Assembly: GCA_022821585.1 (NCBI GenBank)
Contig: JAJEDI010000050.1
Coordinates: 62,001 to 126,000, forward strand
Source: Caldilineaceae bacterium
GTDB lineage: Bacteria; Chloroflexota; Anaerolineae; Caldilineales; Caldilineaceae
Reading direction: 5' to 3'
DNA: 64,000 nucleotides
Shown piece after piece: positions 18,045-25,198 of the stretch. The notes beneath the pieces are model-generated. The model saw nothing but the letters and a program-made list of their open reading frames with translations. It made no database searches and was not told the origin of the DNA. Positions within the stretch are counted from its first letter, which is position 1. Each line of letters begins with the position of its first letter. The translations under genes were made by a program, and so were the position numbers.

Positions 18045-19406
18045 CTATTCGCTGCTGGTTGCCTCCTCGAGTTGCCTCGGAGCGTGGAAGTAGCTCTCGA
18101 CCTCCGCAAAAACCTCTGTCGAGAGCAGGTCTCTGAAGAAGTACCAGTTGAAGACGGAGAGCTTATTGTCCTGAAGGGAGGCGCGCAGGAGCTCTACTGC
18201 ATGGCGAAGGTTGCGGTGCAGGTGTTCCTTGTGGCCGTTCATTCCCCATCCGAGTGCTGCGAGTCCCAGAACGAGCGGGTCGCGCCGCGTTTCCTGCTGC
18301 CCGAGCAGATTCAGAGCCACGTGCAGCCCCTGACGGACTTCGTCCGAGACATTGCTGCCGTCCAGGTCATCGTCATCGTCTTCGATGACGGTTTCCGGCG
18401 GCGTCGCGCTGTCTCTTTCGGGCGTGTCGGGGACCTGGACAGCGTGCAGGTAGTAGTGGGCCAGGATCCAGTCACCGACCGATGAGAGGGTCACTTCTTC
18501 GAGGGGGATTTGGGTCACGCGCCGCCATTCGGTAGCGGCGCCCTGGCGGTCACCGGCATAGTAGCCCGACAGGCCGCGCCAGAATCCCTGTGAAACGGGC
18601 GAGTCTTCGCGATTGATCGCCCTCTGTGCCAGACGGCCCTGACTGTTCAGAGCAAGCGGGCGATAGAGCAGATGCCAGCGGTCGCTGTAGGCGTCCGACA
18701 CCCTGGCAGCCATGCCGAAGGCATTGGCAGCATCCTGCCAGCGCTGCTTCTCCAGGTCCACGCAGCTGCGCAGAAAGTGAAGGAGCCCAAACTGGACCGA
18801 AATCTGGTTGGTTTCACTTCCGCCTGCAAGTCTCTCCTTGACCAGCATCTGCGCATCAACGTCTTCGACGAGGGACTCCGACAGACCTTGCGCACGGAAC
18901 AGACTCTGCAGCTCTGTCAGCAATGAACACCTGACGCCGTCGGCGTCGTCTATCTTGCCATCGTCGAGCAGGATGGAAAAGAGCAACCAACGCAGTTCTA
19001 CGTCAAAGGGAAGGTCTTCCGACTCGGTGCGTACGATCTCAGCCGCCTCCTGGCGGCGGCCTTGCCACCAGTAGGCGCGCGCCTGGTTCTCACGCCAAAG
19101 AGACTTGGCGTCATCGCTCAAGATCTCAAAGATCCCTTCGTCAATTGCAGCCATTTCGTCCAGACGGTTGCGTCTAGCGAAATGGGATTGCAGGCCCAAA
19201 ACACTCTGTTCCAGAATGGATTGCAGTCTCTGGTCCTGGGCGGCCCGTCGCGCTTCCGGAAGAGCGGCCAGCCGATCGATCAATCGCCTGTACCTGTCCA
19301 AGGCCTCGTCATTTCCCTGTCGTGAGAGGGCCAGGGCCTCAGCGTGAAGGGCCTCCCAGGAGCCTTTCAGTGCGGGAGCGCCTGACCTGCGCGTGTCAGT
19401 AGTCAT
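18045..19406 (-). CDS. Unknown helical-repeat (TPR-like) protein downstream of the chelatase genes
   Basis: I do not recognise this 453-residue protein. It is rich in Ala, Leu, Arg and Glu, with repeated helix-pair segments such as EALHAEALALSRQGNDEALDRY and ALNLLGQQETRRDPLVLGLA, suggesting TPR-like repeats. An acidic stretch (EDDDDDLDGS) lies near residue 330. There is no signal peptide or membrane segment. The gene is 88 bases downstream of the VWA chelatase-type gene on the same strand, so it may be in that operon. A role as an adaptor for the AAA/VWA pair is a guess. Confidence 0.7.
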   Translation of the reverse strand: MTTDTRRSGAPALKGSWEALHAEALALSRQGNDEALDRYRRLIDRLAALPEARRAAQDQRLQSILEQSVLGLQSHFARRNRLDEMAAIDEGIFEILSDDAKSLWRENQARAYWWQGRRQEAAEIVRTESEDLPFDVELRWLLFSILLDDGKIDDADGVRCSLLTELQSLFRAQGLSESLVEDVDAQMLVKERLAGGSETNQISVQFGLLHFLRSCVDLEKQRWQDAANAFGMAARVSDAYSDRWHLLYRPLALNSQGRLAQRAINREDSPVSQGFWRGLSGYYAGDRQGAATEWRRVTQIPLEEVTLSSVGDWILAHYYLHAVQVPDTPERDSATPPETVIEDDDDDLDGSNVSDEVRQGLHVALNLLGQQETRRDPLVLGLAALGWGMNGHKEHLHRNLRHAVELLRASLQDNKLSVFNWYFFRDLLSTEVFAEVESYFHAPRQLEEATSSE

Positions 19407-19494
19407 CTAGAGGATCTCGCTATACGAATATCCCAGCTTGCTGGAAAGAGGCGGGGATTCGGCGGGGTGCGCCGACCGAGCGCGGCTGGCGCCA

Positions 19495-20406
19495 TTACCC
19501 GCCGATCTCTCGTTTTACGGTGTTAAGGAGTGTGTCTGCCCGTAGATCAGGAAGGTTGTAGCAGACGCCACCCATCTGTTCGGCCAGGGCCTGGGCGAGA
19601 CCACGGTCGAACGCCATATGCTCCATGTTGATCACAATGGTACGGACGTCCTCGCTGTCGAAAAGTGAAGCCATTCTCATTGCCTCTTCCTGCGCGGGCA
19701 TGCCGGTCATGCTCACATTACCGGCGCCGTCCGTCAGCAGCATTACCAGTGGGCGGAGTTCCGGATCGCGACGCTGGGCGTTTTCGACTACCTGCCAGGT
19801 CGCCAGCAGACCGCTACTGAGGGGGGTCTTGCCACCTACGGGGAGATCCTTCAGCGCTCTTTCCGCCAGTTCAACGCTATTGGTGGGGGGGAGCACGACT
19901 CGAGCCTTGTCACGCTGAAAGACTACCAGACCGACCTGGTCGCGGCGTTGGTAGGCTTCGACGAGCAGGCTGAAGATTGCGCCTTTGGTGGCTTCCATTC
20001 GCTCGCTGGCCGCCATGGACCAGCTGGCGTCCACGACGAAGAGGATGAGATTTCCTGTGCGGCGCACGCGGATCTTGCGCTGCAGGTCAGACATGCGCAG
20101 TTGCAGTGCAAGGTCGCTCTCGCCGCTTTCGTGCCGTTCCCTCTGGTGGGGGGCGGCGTGCCGCAACGTGGCGTCGAAAGCGACGTCGTCATTCTTTTCG
20201 TGGGCGGGGCGCGCCTTAATGTAACGGCCGCGCTTGCGGTCTGTCCGGCTGTAGGAGCGCTTGCCGGACTTTTCGCGCGTCATTTTGTCGAGCGGCGTAT
20301 CCAGTTTGCGCGCTTCGAAGACTTCGCCGACGTCGACGGGTTTGCGGGCGCCTTTTTCGTCTCCGGGTGACGAACTCTGCTGGGGAGCTGCGTCCGGCTG
20401 TGCCAC
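19495..20406 (-). CDS. chlD: VWA-domain half of a metal-chelatase ChlD/CobT-type subunit (-1 frame of chlI)
   Basis: From the GTG at 20406 this reads 303 residues, with a VWA MIDAS motif DASWS (Asp126, Ser128, Ser130) and a LLTDGAGN metal-site segment. It matches the C-terminal integrin-like half of ChlD/BchD proteins. The frame stays open upstream for 20 more codons to a run of eight A (20473-20466) in the preceding AAA gene. It encodes an acidic linker there (SEEGDDSEELDSSPESGEGG), as expected for the AAA-linker-VWA subunit. A -1 shift would give a fusion of about 685 residues, a normal ChlD length. Independent initiation at 20406, with a weak ribosome site, is the alternative. In a non-phototroph, cobaltochelatase for B12 is the likely role. 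Confidence 0.85.
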   Translation of the reverse strand: MAQPDAAPQQSSSPGDEKGARKPVDVGEVFEARKLDTPLDKMTREKSGKRSYSRTDRKRGRYIKARPAHEKNDDVAFDATLRHAAPHQRERHESGESDLALQLRMSDLQRKIRVRRTGNLILFVVDASWSMAASERMEATKGAIFSLLVEAYQRRDQVGLVVFQRDKARVVLPPTNSVELAERALKDLPVGGKTPLSSGLLATWQVVENAQRRDPELRPLVMLLTDGAGNVSMTGMPAQEEAMRMASLFDSEDVRTIVINMEHMAFDRGLAQALAEQMGGVCYNLPDLRADTLLNTVKREIGG

Positions 20407-20435
20407 ACCGCCTTCGCCGCTCTCCGGCGAGGAGT

Positions 20436-21554
20436 CTAGCTCCTCTGAGTCATCACCCTCTTCACTTTTTTTTCCGTAGTCGCCGCGTCTCCGTCCGCCT
20501 CTTCCATGGCTTCTTCATTTTCTTCGGCTTCGGCTCGGGCCTGACGCATATTGGCCTCAAGTTGCTCCGGCTGAAGGGCAGTGTCCTGGAAGGGCTGTTT
20601 TTTCATGCGGTGGGGAAGCGCCAGCTCCGCCGACATGAGAATATCCCTGTCAGTGATGGCGTCCCGACCTTCAAAGGCGGCCTGGGCGCGTGCGGTGTTG
20701 AGGATGACGAGGTCGGCCCGATGTCCGTCGACGCTGAAGCTGCTGGTGAGTGCGGCGATCGTGTAGAGATCTTTATCTGTGTAGGTCACGCGGTCGTAGC
20801 CGCGACGGGCCTGGATGATACGTTCCCCCAAGCTCTTTGCCTCGTCGGCGAAATCTTCGGAGAAGCGGTCAGCATTCTGCTCGAAGCGAGTCCGGCGGCG
20901 CAGGATCTCAACGCGGGAGCGCGGTTCTTCGATGCCGACGACATCCACTGCGTGGGCAAAACGGTCGAGTAACTGAGGGCGCAGGTCGCCTTCTTCCGGG
21001 TTCATAGAGCCGACGAGTACAAAGCGGGCGGGATGCTGGACACTGATGCCTTCGCGCTCGACGACGTTCACACCCATGGCGGCGCTATCCAGAAGCAGAT
21101 CGACCACGTGGTCGTCAAGGAGGTTGACCTCATCCACGTAGAGGATTCCGCGGTTTGCGGCTGCCAGGATGCCCGGCTCGAAGTGACGCTCACCCTGGCG
21201 AATTGCTTTCTCTATATCCAGAGTGCCGACCACTCGATCTTCGGTCGCGCTGACTGGCAGGTCGATGAATGGCGTATTGCGTTGACCGACCTTGAGTTCG
21301 CCGTTGCGGGCGCTTCCCTCGCAGACCTGGCAAAGACCGAGTGGGTTTTCGCGGTAACAGGCATAGGGGCATCCATCCACTGCTTCTATTGCCGGTAACA
21401 GGGCTGCCAGGCCCCGTGCGGCGGTCGATTTGGCTGTGCCGCGTTCGCCCCTGATCAGCACACCGCCGATCAGCGGATGGACTGCATTCAGGATCAGCGC
21501 TCTCTTCATGCGCTCTTGGCCGACAATCGCGGTGAATGGATAGATGACTTGCAT
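20436..21554 (-). CDS. chlI: AAA+ ATPase subunit of Mg/Co chelatase (ChlI/BchI type)
   Basis: The 372-residue zero-frame product has Walker A GERGTAKST (residues 36-44), a Cys-containing insert (PYACY...LCQVC), Walker B LYVDEVNLLDD, and the sensor segment GSMNPEEGDLRPQLLDRFA. These are hallmarks of ChlI-type ATPases that power metal insertion into tetrapyrroles. A GAAAGGAAC ribosome site precedes the ATG at 21554. Its end is an acidic stretch followed by the slippery A8, after which the ribosome either stops (ChlI-like) or shifts -1 into the VWA half. No large CobN/ChlH subunit gene lies in the window. Confidence 0.92.
   Translation of the reverse strand: MQVIYPFTAIVGQERMKRALILNAVHPLIGGVLIRGERGTAKSTAARGLAALLPAIEAVDGCPYACYRENPLGLCQVCEGSARNGELKVGQRNTPFIDLPVSATEDRVVGTLDIEKAIRQGERHFEPGILAAANRGILYVDEVNLLDDHVVDLLLDSAAMGVNVVEREGISVQHPARFVLVGSMNPEEGDLRPQLLDRFAHAVDVVGIEEPRSRVEILRRRTRFEQNADRFSEDFADEAKSLGERIIQARRGYDRVTYTDKDLYTIAALTSSFSVDGHRADLVILNTARAQAAFEGRDAITDRDILMSAELALPHRMKKQPFQDTALQPEQLEANMRQARAEAEENEEAMEEADGDAATTEKKVKRVMTQRS
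20466..20473 (-). promoter_or_regulatory. Candidate -1 ribosomal frameshift site (A8) joining chlI to chlD
   Basis: On the reverse strand the sequence GAAAAAAAAG places two in-frame AAA codons preceded by A, a standard A-AAA-AAA slippery heptamer. Shifting back one base leads directly into the VWA frame, while the zero frame stops 27 bases later at TAG 20438-20436. Two short stems lie downstream (GAGGAG/CTCCTC at 20445-20429 with the stop in its loop, and TCGCCG/CGGCGA at 20430-20414). A GGAG lies 15 bases upstream. Frameshifting at this junction is known in the chlD family. Confidence 0.7.
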
Positions 21555-21781
21555 CGTGGTCCGTTCCTTTCAAAGGTTCAGGCGGAAGTCGGGATGTCAC
21601 TTTGGATGGAATCAGCGGACATCGAGCTTACGACCTGATTTGCCTGTTGCGTCGCGCGGCTTTCCCCACTAGTTTCCAACCGTTGGGCCGCACCTCCGCC
21701 TCGGAGTCAGAACTAGCGTAGAGGAGGATTGTCAGCATTCAGTCAGGGCAATGGCAGGACAGCGCACGCCTCATCCGATTT

Positions 21782-21811
21782 ATTATATAACGAGGACAAT
21801 TGGCAGGACAA
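21782..21811 (-). promoter_or_regulatory. Probable sigma-70 promoter for the chelatase operon
   Basis: Reading the reverse strand, TTGTCC (21811-21806) and a perfect TATAAT (21787-21782) are separated by 18 bases. This lies in the 326-base divergent gap 21555-21880 and gives a leader of about 220 bases. Two copies of GGCAGGACA (21753-21761 and 21802-21810) flank or overlap it and could be a regulator site. I found no cobalamin riboswitch in the leader. Confidence 0.45.
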
Positions 21812-21824
21812 ACCAAAGCCCCCC

Positions 21825-21851
21825 GAAACTTTATCTTCCAAGTTGCGTAGT
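21825..21851 (+). promoter_or_regulatory. Possible ECF-type autoregulatory promoter for the sigma factor gene
   Basis: GAAACT at 21825-21830 and CGTAGT at 21846-21851 resemble the AAC-containing -35 and CGT-containing -10 of ECF sigma promoters. Their spacing suits that class. It lies 30 bases before the sigma factor start, so the factor may control its own operon. Confidence 0.4.
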
Positions 21852-21880
21852 AGACAATAAGCGTCCAAAGGGACTTACGA

Positions 21881-22618
21881 ATGAATGAACAGGAACAAGA
21901 CTGGCTGAATCGGGCCAGAGCGGGTGAACAGGAAGCGTTTGGCCGGCTTGTAGAAACCTACCAGAGGCCGGTCTTTGCGTTGACCTATCGCATGCTCGGC
22001 GACATATCCGAAGCCGAAGACGCCGCCCAGGAAACTTTCCTGCGGGCCTATTCCCGGTTGGACCAATATGATCCCGGCCGCAAATTCAGCACCTGGCTTT
22101 TTTCGATCGCCAACTATCATTGCATTGACAGGTTGAGGAAGCGACGCGTGCAGTTCGTCGGGCTGGATGAATCTCCGGTCATGTACAGCCTGGAAAGCGA
22201 ATCTCCCCGCCCGGAGGCGGCAGCGCTGGAGGTAGAACAGGCTGAGGAGATGCAGGCACTTGTCAATCAGCTGGAACCTGAGTACCGTACGCCGCTGGTA
22301 TTACGCTATTGGAATGATTGCAGTTATCAGGAAATCGCCGACGTGATGGACATTTCTGTGGCGGCTGTCAAGAGCCGACTCTTCCGAGCTCGAAAGAAGT
22401 TGGCGGAGTTGTATGAGGCCGCTCAGCAGCCGCATCGAGCGGAGGGGATCAGGGCGTCCGCAGGCCTGCCAAGTCAGACAGACGAGGAGGGAATCGGGGG
22501 ATCGAACCGCCCGCCCACCCGGTTTGATGCGACAGAACAGGCAGCGGAGGCGGAGGAAAGGTGGAAGGCGTTGACCCTTCCTCTACATAGGGCCCTTACC
22601 AGCGGGGCCGGCCTTTAG
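21881..22618 (+). CDS. RNA polymerase ECF sigma factor (RpoE-like)
   Basis: The 245-residue protein has sigma region 2 (about residues 20-90: VFALTYRMLGDISEAEDAAQETF, FSTWLFSIANYHCIDRLRKR) and region 4 (about 120-180: LRYWNDCSYQEIADVMDISVAAVKSRLFRARKKL). A tail of about 60 hydrophilic residues follows, longer than typical. AAAGGGAC precedes the ATG at 21881. The next gene, a zinc-finger anti-sigma, follows after 17 bases, the usual pairing. It should direct polymerase to envelope-related promoters. Confidence 0.94.
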   Translation: MNEQEQDWLNRARAGEQEAFGRLVETYQRPVFALTYRMLGDISEAEDAAQETFLRAYSRLDQYDPGRKFSTWLFSIANYHCIDRLRKRRVQFVGLDESPVMYSLESESPRPEAAALEVEQAEEMQALVNQLEPEYRTPLVLRYWNDCSYQEIADVMDISVAAVKSRLFRARKKLAELYEAAQQPHRAEGIRASAGLPSQTDEEGIGGSNRPPTRFDATEQAAEAEERWKALTLPLHRALTSGAGL

Positions 22619-22635
22619 GAGTTCAGGAGGCTAAG

Positions 22636-23238
22636 ATGGCGGAAAGGCTTTACAGAGCAAGTATGTCACCCGGCAAGGCCGCGGACCACAGCGAGTACCT
22701 GATGTTGATATCGCTGGCATTGGACGGCATGCTGGATTCGGATGAAGAGAAGCGACTTGACGGGCATCTGGAGCAGTGCAGCGAGTGCCGTGGGCAGTGG
22801 CTCCTATGGCAAACTATCGATGACAGTTTGCGTGCGGCTCCCGTGCCTGCGCCGGCGCCCGGCTTTTCGCGTTCGGTGGTGCAGCAATTGGCGCGACAAG
22901 AACGCCTGCGCAATCTGCGAGTCGGCGTAATGCTGACCGTATTTACCCTACTTGTCTGGTCGCTGGGCCTGGTCGGGGTCTGTGTGATGGCCGGCGGCAT
23001 CGTTTACACCAACCTGGAGCGCCTGGAGGAAACAGGCCTGTTCCTGAGTGAGGCATGGGCGGTGGCGGGGGTAGTTGGGCAGTCGTTGTGGGATGTCATC
23101 GTCGAATTGACTGCGACCTCGACGGCTTTAGGCGTCGCTTCCACCTATCTGGTCGTAGTCGTGGCGGCACTGGCAGTCTGGTGCATTATCATCCAGCGTA
23201 CGACCCAGCCGCTCCGTACCCGGGCTTTGGAGGAGTAA
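22636..23238 (+). CDS. Zinc-finger anti-sigma factor with membrane anchor
   Basis: The 200-residue protein has the ZAS motif His44-x3-Cys48-x2-Cys51 (HLEQCSEC) in its cytoplasmic N-terminal part. Two strongly hydrophobic segments lie near residues 97-120 and 165-190. It should hold the preceding sigma factor inactive at the membrane until a signal is sensed. The GGAGGCTAAG ribosome site and close spacing indicate co-translation with the sigma gene. Confidence 0.85.
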   Translation: MAERLYRASMSPGKAADHSEYLMLISLALDGMLDSDEEKRLDGHLEQCSECRGQWLLWQTIDDSLRAAPVPAPAPGFSRSVVQQLARQERLRNLRVGVMLTVFTLLVWSLGLVGVCVMAGGIVYTNLERLEETGLFLSEAWAVAGVVGQSLWDVIVELTATSTALGVASTYLVVVVAALAVWCIIIQRTTQPLRTRALEE

Positions 23239-23398
23239 GGGAAGTGGTCGGTGTGAGACTTTTTCTGGTACGGCGCTGCATCACACCTGGCACGTTGTCG
23301 GACTGCACCGGCCTGCGCAGTTCGAGCAGGTGTGGACATGTGGGCGAAGAGGGAAGACGAGGCGCGGCTCCCTCTTTGGCGAGCAAGGGGATTACTGA

Positions 23399-25189
23399 AT
23401 GAAGTCGTTACGACGAGCTGGATGCTGGACAGCGTTCATTCTCATCGTCGCGCTTGGGATGTTCATCTTTCTGGTCACACAGTCCAGACAGGTGCGAAGC
23501 GAAGTCAGTGTCAGGCCCGTACAAGGCAATGTAGCCATGTTCGGCGGCGATGTACATATCAGTGAAGACGAGCACATCGCAGGTAACTTGCTGCTCGTAG
23601 GTGACGACCTGACTTTGGAAGGGCGGATCGGCGGCAATCTTGTGGTTGTCGGCGGTGACGTTGACTTGACAAGGCACGCCCATGTCGGCGGAAACCTCAG
23701 CGTGGTCGGGGGAGATGCAGAGATTGAGGGATCCTCTGTGATCGGGGGCAACGTTGCTGTGGTGGGAGGGGACGTTGAACTGGCCGAACATTCACGCGTT
23801 GGGGGCAATGTCAGAGTAGTCGGCGGGCGGATAAAACAAGAGCCGGGAGCGCATGTGGCCGGCGGAACCAGTTCGCGTGGTTACGCCAATAGCGCGGCGC
23901 CAACAAAACTCCAATCGGCGGCGCCGGCACCGGCACCGGTCGCCTTAGTCGACCCACCCAAGCAGCCTGATTCACCGAGCCCGCCGGTCGCCGAATCCGT
24001 TGGGTCAGGAGAGGAATCTCGAGGAAGGTCTGAACGGCACCAGAGGGCAGTGGAGGAGGCGGAAGAAGCCGCTGAGGAGCTGGCAGAAAGGGCGGAGGAG
24101 GCAGCGGAAGAGCTGGCGGAGGCGGCTGAGGACGCGGCAGAGGCAGCGCTCGAGCGAGCTGAGCTGCACCGGGAAGCGGCGCTTGAGGCAGCAGCCGCAG
24201 CGCGTGCTCGTGCGGCAGCCAATCGGACGCCCTGGTTCCTCGTATTTCTGGGTAAGCTACTGCAGGCCTTTTTGTGGACGTTGCTGATCACGGGTCTTGT
24301 CCTTCTTTTTGCCTGGTTGCTTCCGAAGCAGGTCAGCGCGATTTCAGACACGGCGGAGAGGGAGACGGCGCTCAGTTTCGCAACGGGAGCGATTGGGATC
24401 CTGGGGTCCGCTGTTCTCGCCGCCATACTGACTATCACCATCTGCTTTGCTCTGCTTGCCCTGCCGCTTCTGGCTCTGGTGGCGCTAGTCCTGGTTTGCG
24501 GCTGGACAGTGACCTGCTACTGGCTGGGGCGACGCCTAGATGAGCTTGTTGCGGGACCGGGAGATCTCAGTTGGAGTCCGCTGATTTCGGTGGGGCTCAG
24601 TTCTCTTGTCATCACAGGCGTCACGGCGTTTTCCTGGGTTATCTTTCCTTGCCTCGGATTCATCATAGCGCTGCTGATCGGATCCACCGGAACGGGAGCG
24701 GTTATTGTGCATGTAGCGCGTCGTTCAGGACGTCTGCCAGGCGGCGTATTGGGTGACAAATTGGTGGGGCCTGGGTCAGGCGTTGAGGCGACGTCGCCGG
24801 AAAGCGGAGACGAAAGTGACGCGAGGGTAGGCATCTCGGAAGCTGACTTGCCCGATGTATTTGAGTCACCGGCGGGGGCCATCGAAACGCCTTCGGAAGA
24901 GTCTTTCGAAAGCGGGGAGGGGGAAGGTACTTCTGCGACTGACGGCCAGGAGGTTGCCGATTATTTCCCAACAGTTTCTGCGGCGTTGGACGAAGCGGAC
25001 GATTTTACCCGGATAGCAGGCATTGGTCCCACCTTTGCTGCGAGGCTGCAGGAGGCTGGGATTGCCACGTATTCGCAACTGGCTGCGCTGGACGCAGAAG
25101 AGATCGCGGAGGCCATCGGCTGCCCTGTGCTGCGTGTGGAGCGAGAGCGTCTGAGGGAGCAAGCGAGGGATTTGGCCGGCCAATTGTAG
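23399..25189 (+). CDS. Membrane bactofilin-like beta-solenoid protein with C-terminal helix-hairpin-helix domain
   Basis: The 596-residue protein has an unusual domain order. An N-terminal membrane/signal segment (about residues 8-24) is followed by six 17-19-residue repeats of the type NLVVVGGDV...VGG (about 41-150), a bactofilin-like beta-solenoid. Then come a Pro-rich linker, an Ala/Glu coiled coil with 11-residue repeats (about 215-280), several membrane segments (about 283-440), an acidic linker, and a helix-hairpin-helix motif FTRIAGIGPTFAARLQEAGI (about 539-558). It follows the ECF sigma/anti-sigma pair by 160 bases on the same strand and may be a regulon member acting in the envelope. 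Confidence 0.75.
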   Translation: MKSLRRAGCWTAFILIVALGMFIFLVTQSRQVRSEVSVRPVQGNVAMFGGDVHISEDEHIAGNLLLVGDDLTLEGRIGGNLVVVGGDVDLTRHAHVGGNLSVVGGDAEIEGSSVIGGNVAVVGGDVELAEHSRVGGNVRVVGGRIKQEPGAHVAGGTSSRGYANSAAPTKLQSAAPAPAPVALVDPPKQPDSPSPPVAESVGSGEESRGRSERHQRAVEEAEEAAEELAERAEEAAEELAEAAEDAAEAALERAELHREAALEAAAAARARAAANRTPWFLVFLGKLLQAFLWTLLITGLVLLFAWLLPKQVSAISDTAERETALSFATGAIGILGSAVLAAILTITICFALLALPLLALVALVLVCGWTVTCYWLGRRLDELVAGPGDLSWSPLISVGLSSLVITGVTAFSWVIFPCLGFIIALLIGSTGTGAVIVHVARRSGRLPGGVLGDKLVGPGSGVEATSPESGDESDARVGISEADLPDVFESPAGAIETPSEESFESGEGEGTSATDGQEVADYFPTVSAALDEADDFTRIAGIGPTFAARLQEAGIATYSQLAALDAEEIAEAIGCPVLRVERERLREQARDLAGQL

Positions 25190-25198
25190 CTTTTGAAG

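Noticed and set aside
18035-18046. Palindrome AGCGAATTCGCT at the end of the TPR-like gene as a terminator
   Set aside because: It is a short palindrome without loop or T-run and overlaps coding sequence.
21555-21780. Cobalamin riboswitch in the leader of the chelatase genes
   Set aside because: I looked for the conserved B12-box and the GGGAA...GCCACTG-type elements on the reverse strand and did not find them in the right order.
23234-23402. Small reading frame of about 55 codons ending as ATGA at the bactofilin-like gene start
   Set aside because: The product is Arg/Ser/Gly-rich with no plausible fold, has no clear ribosome site, and looks like chance in a GC-rich gap.
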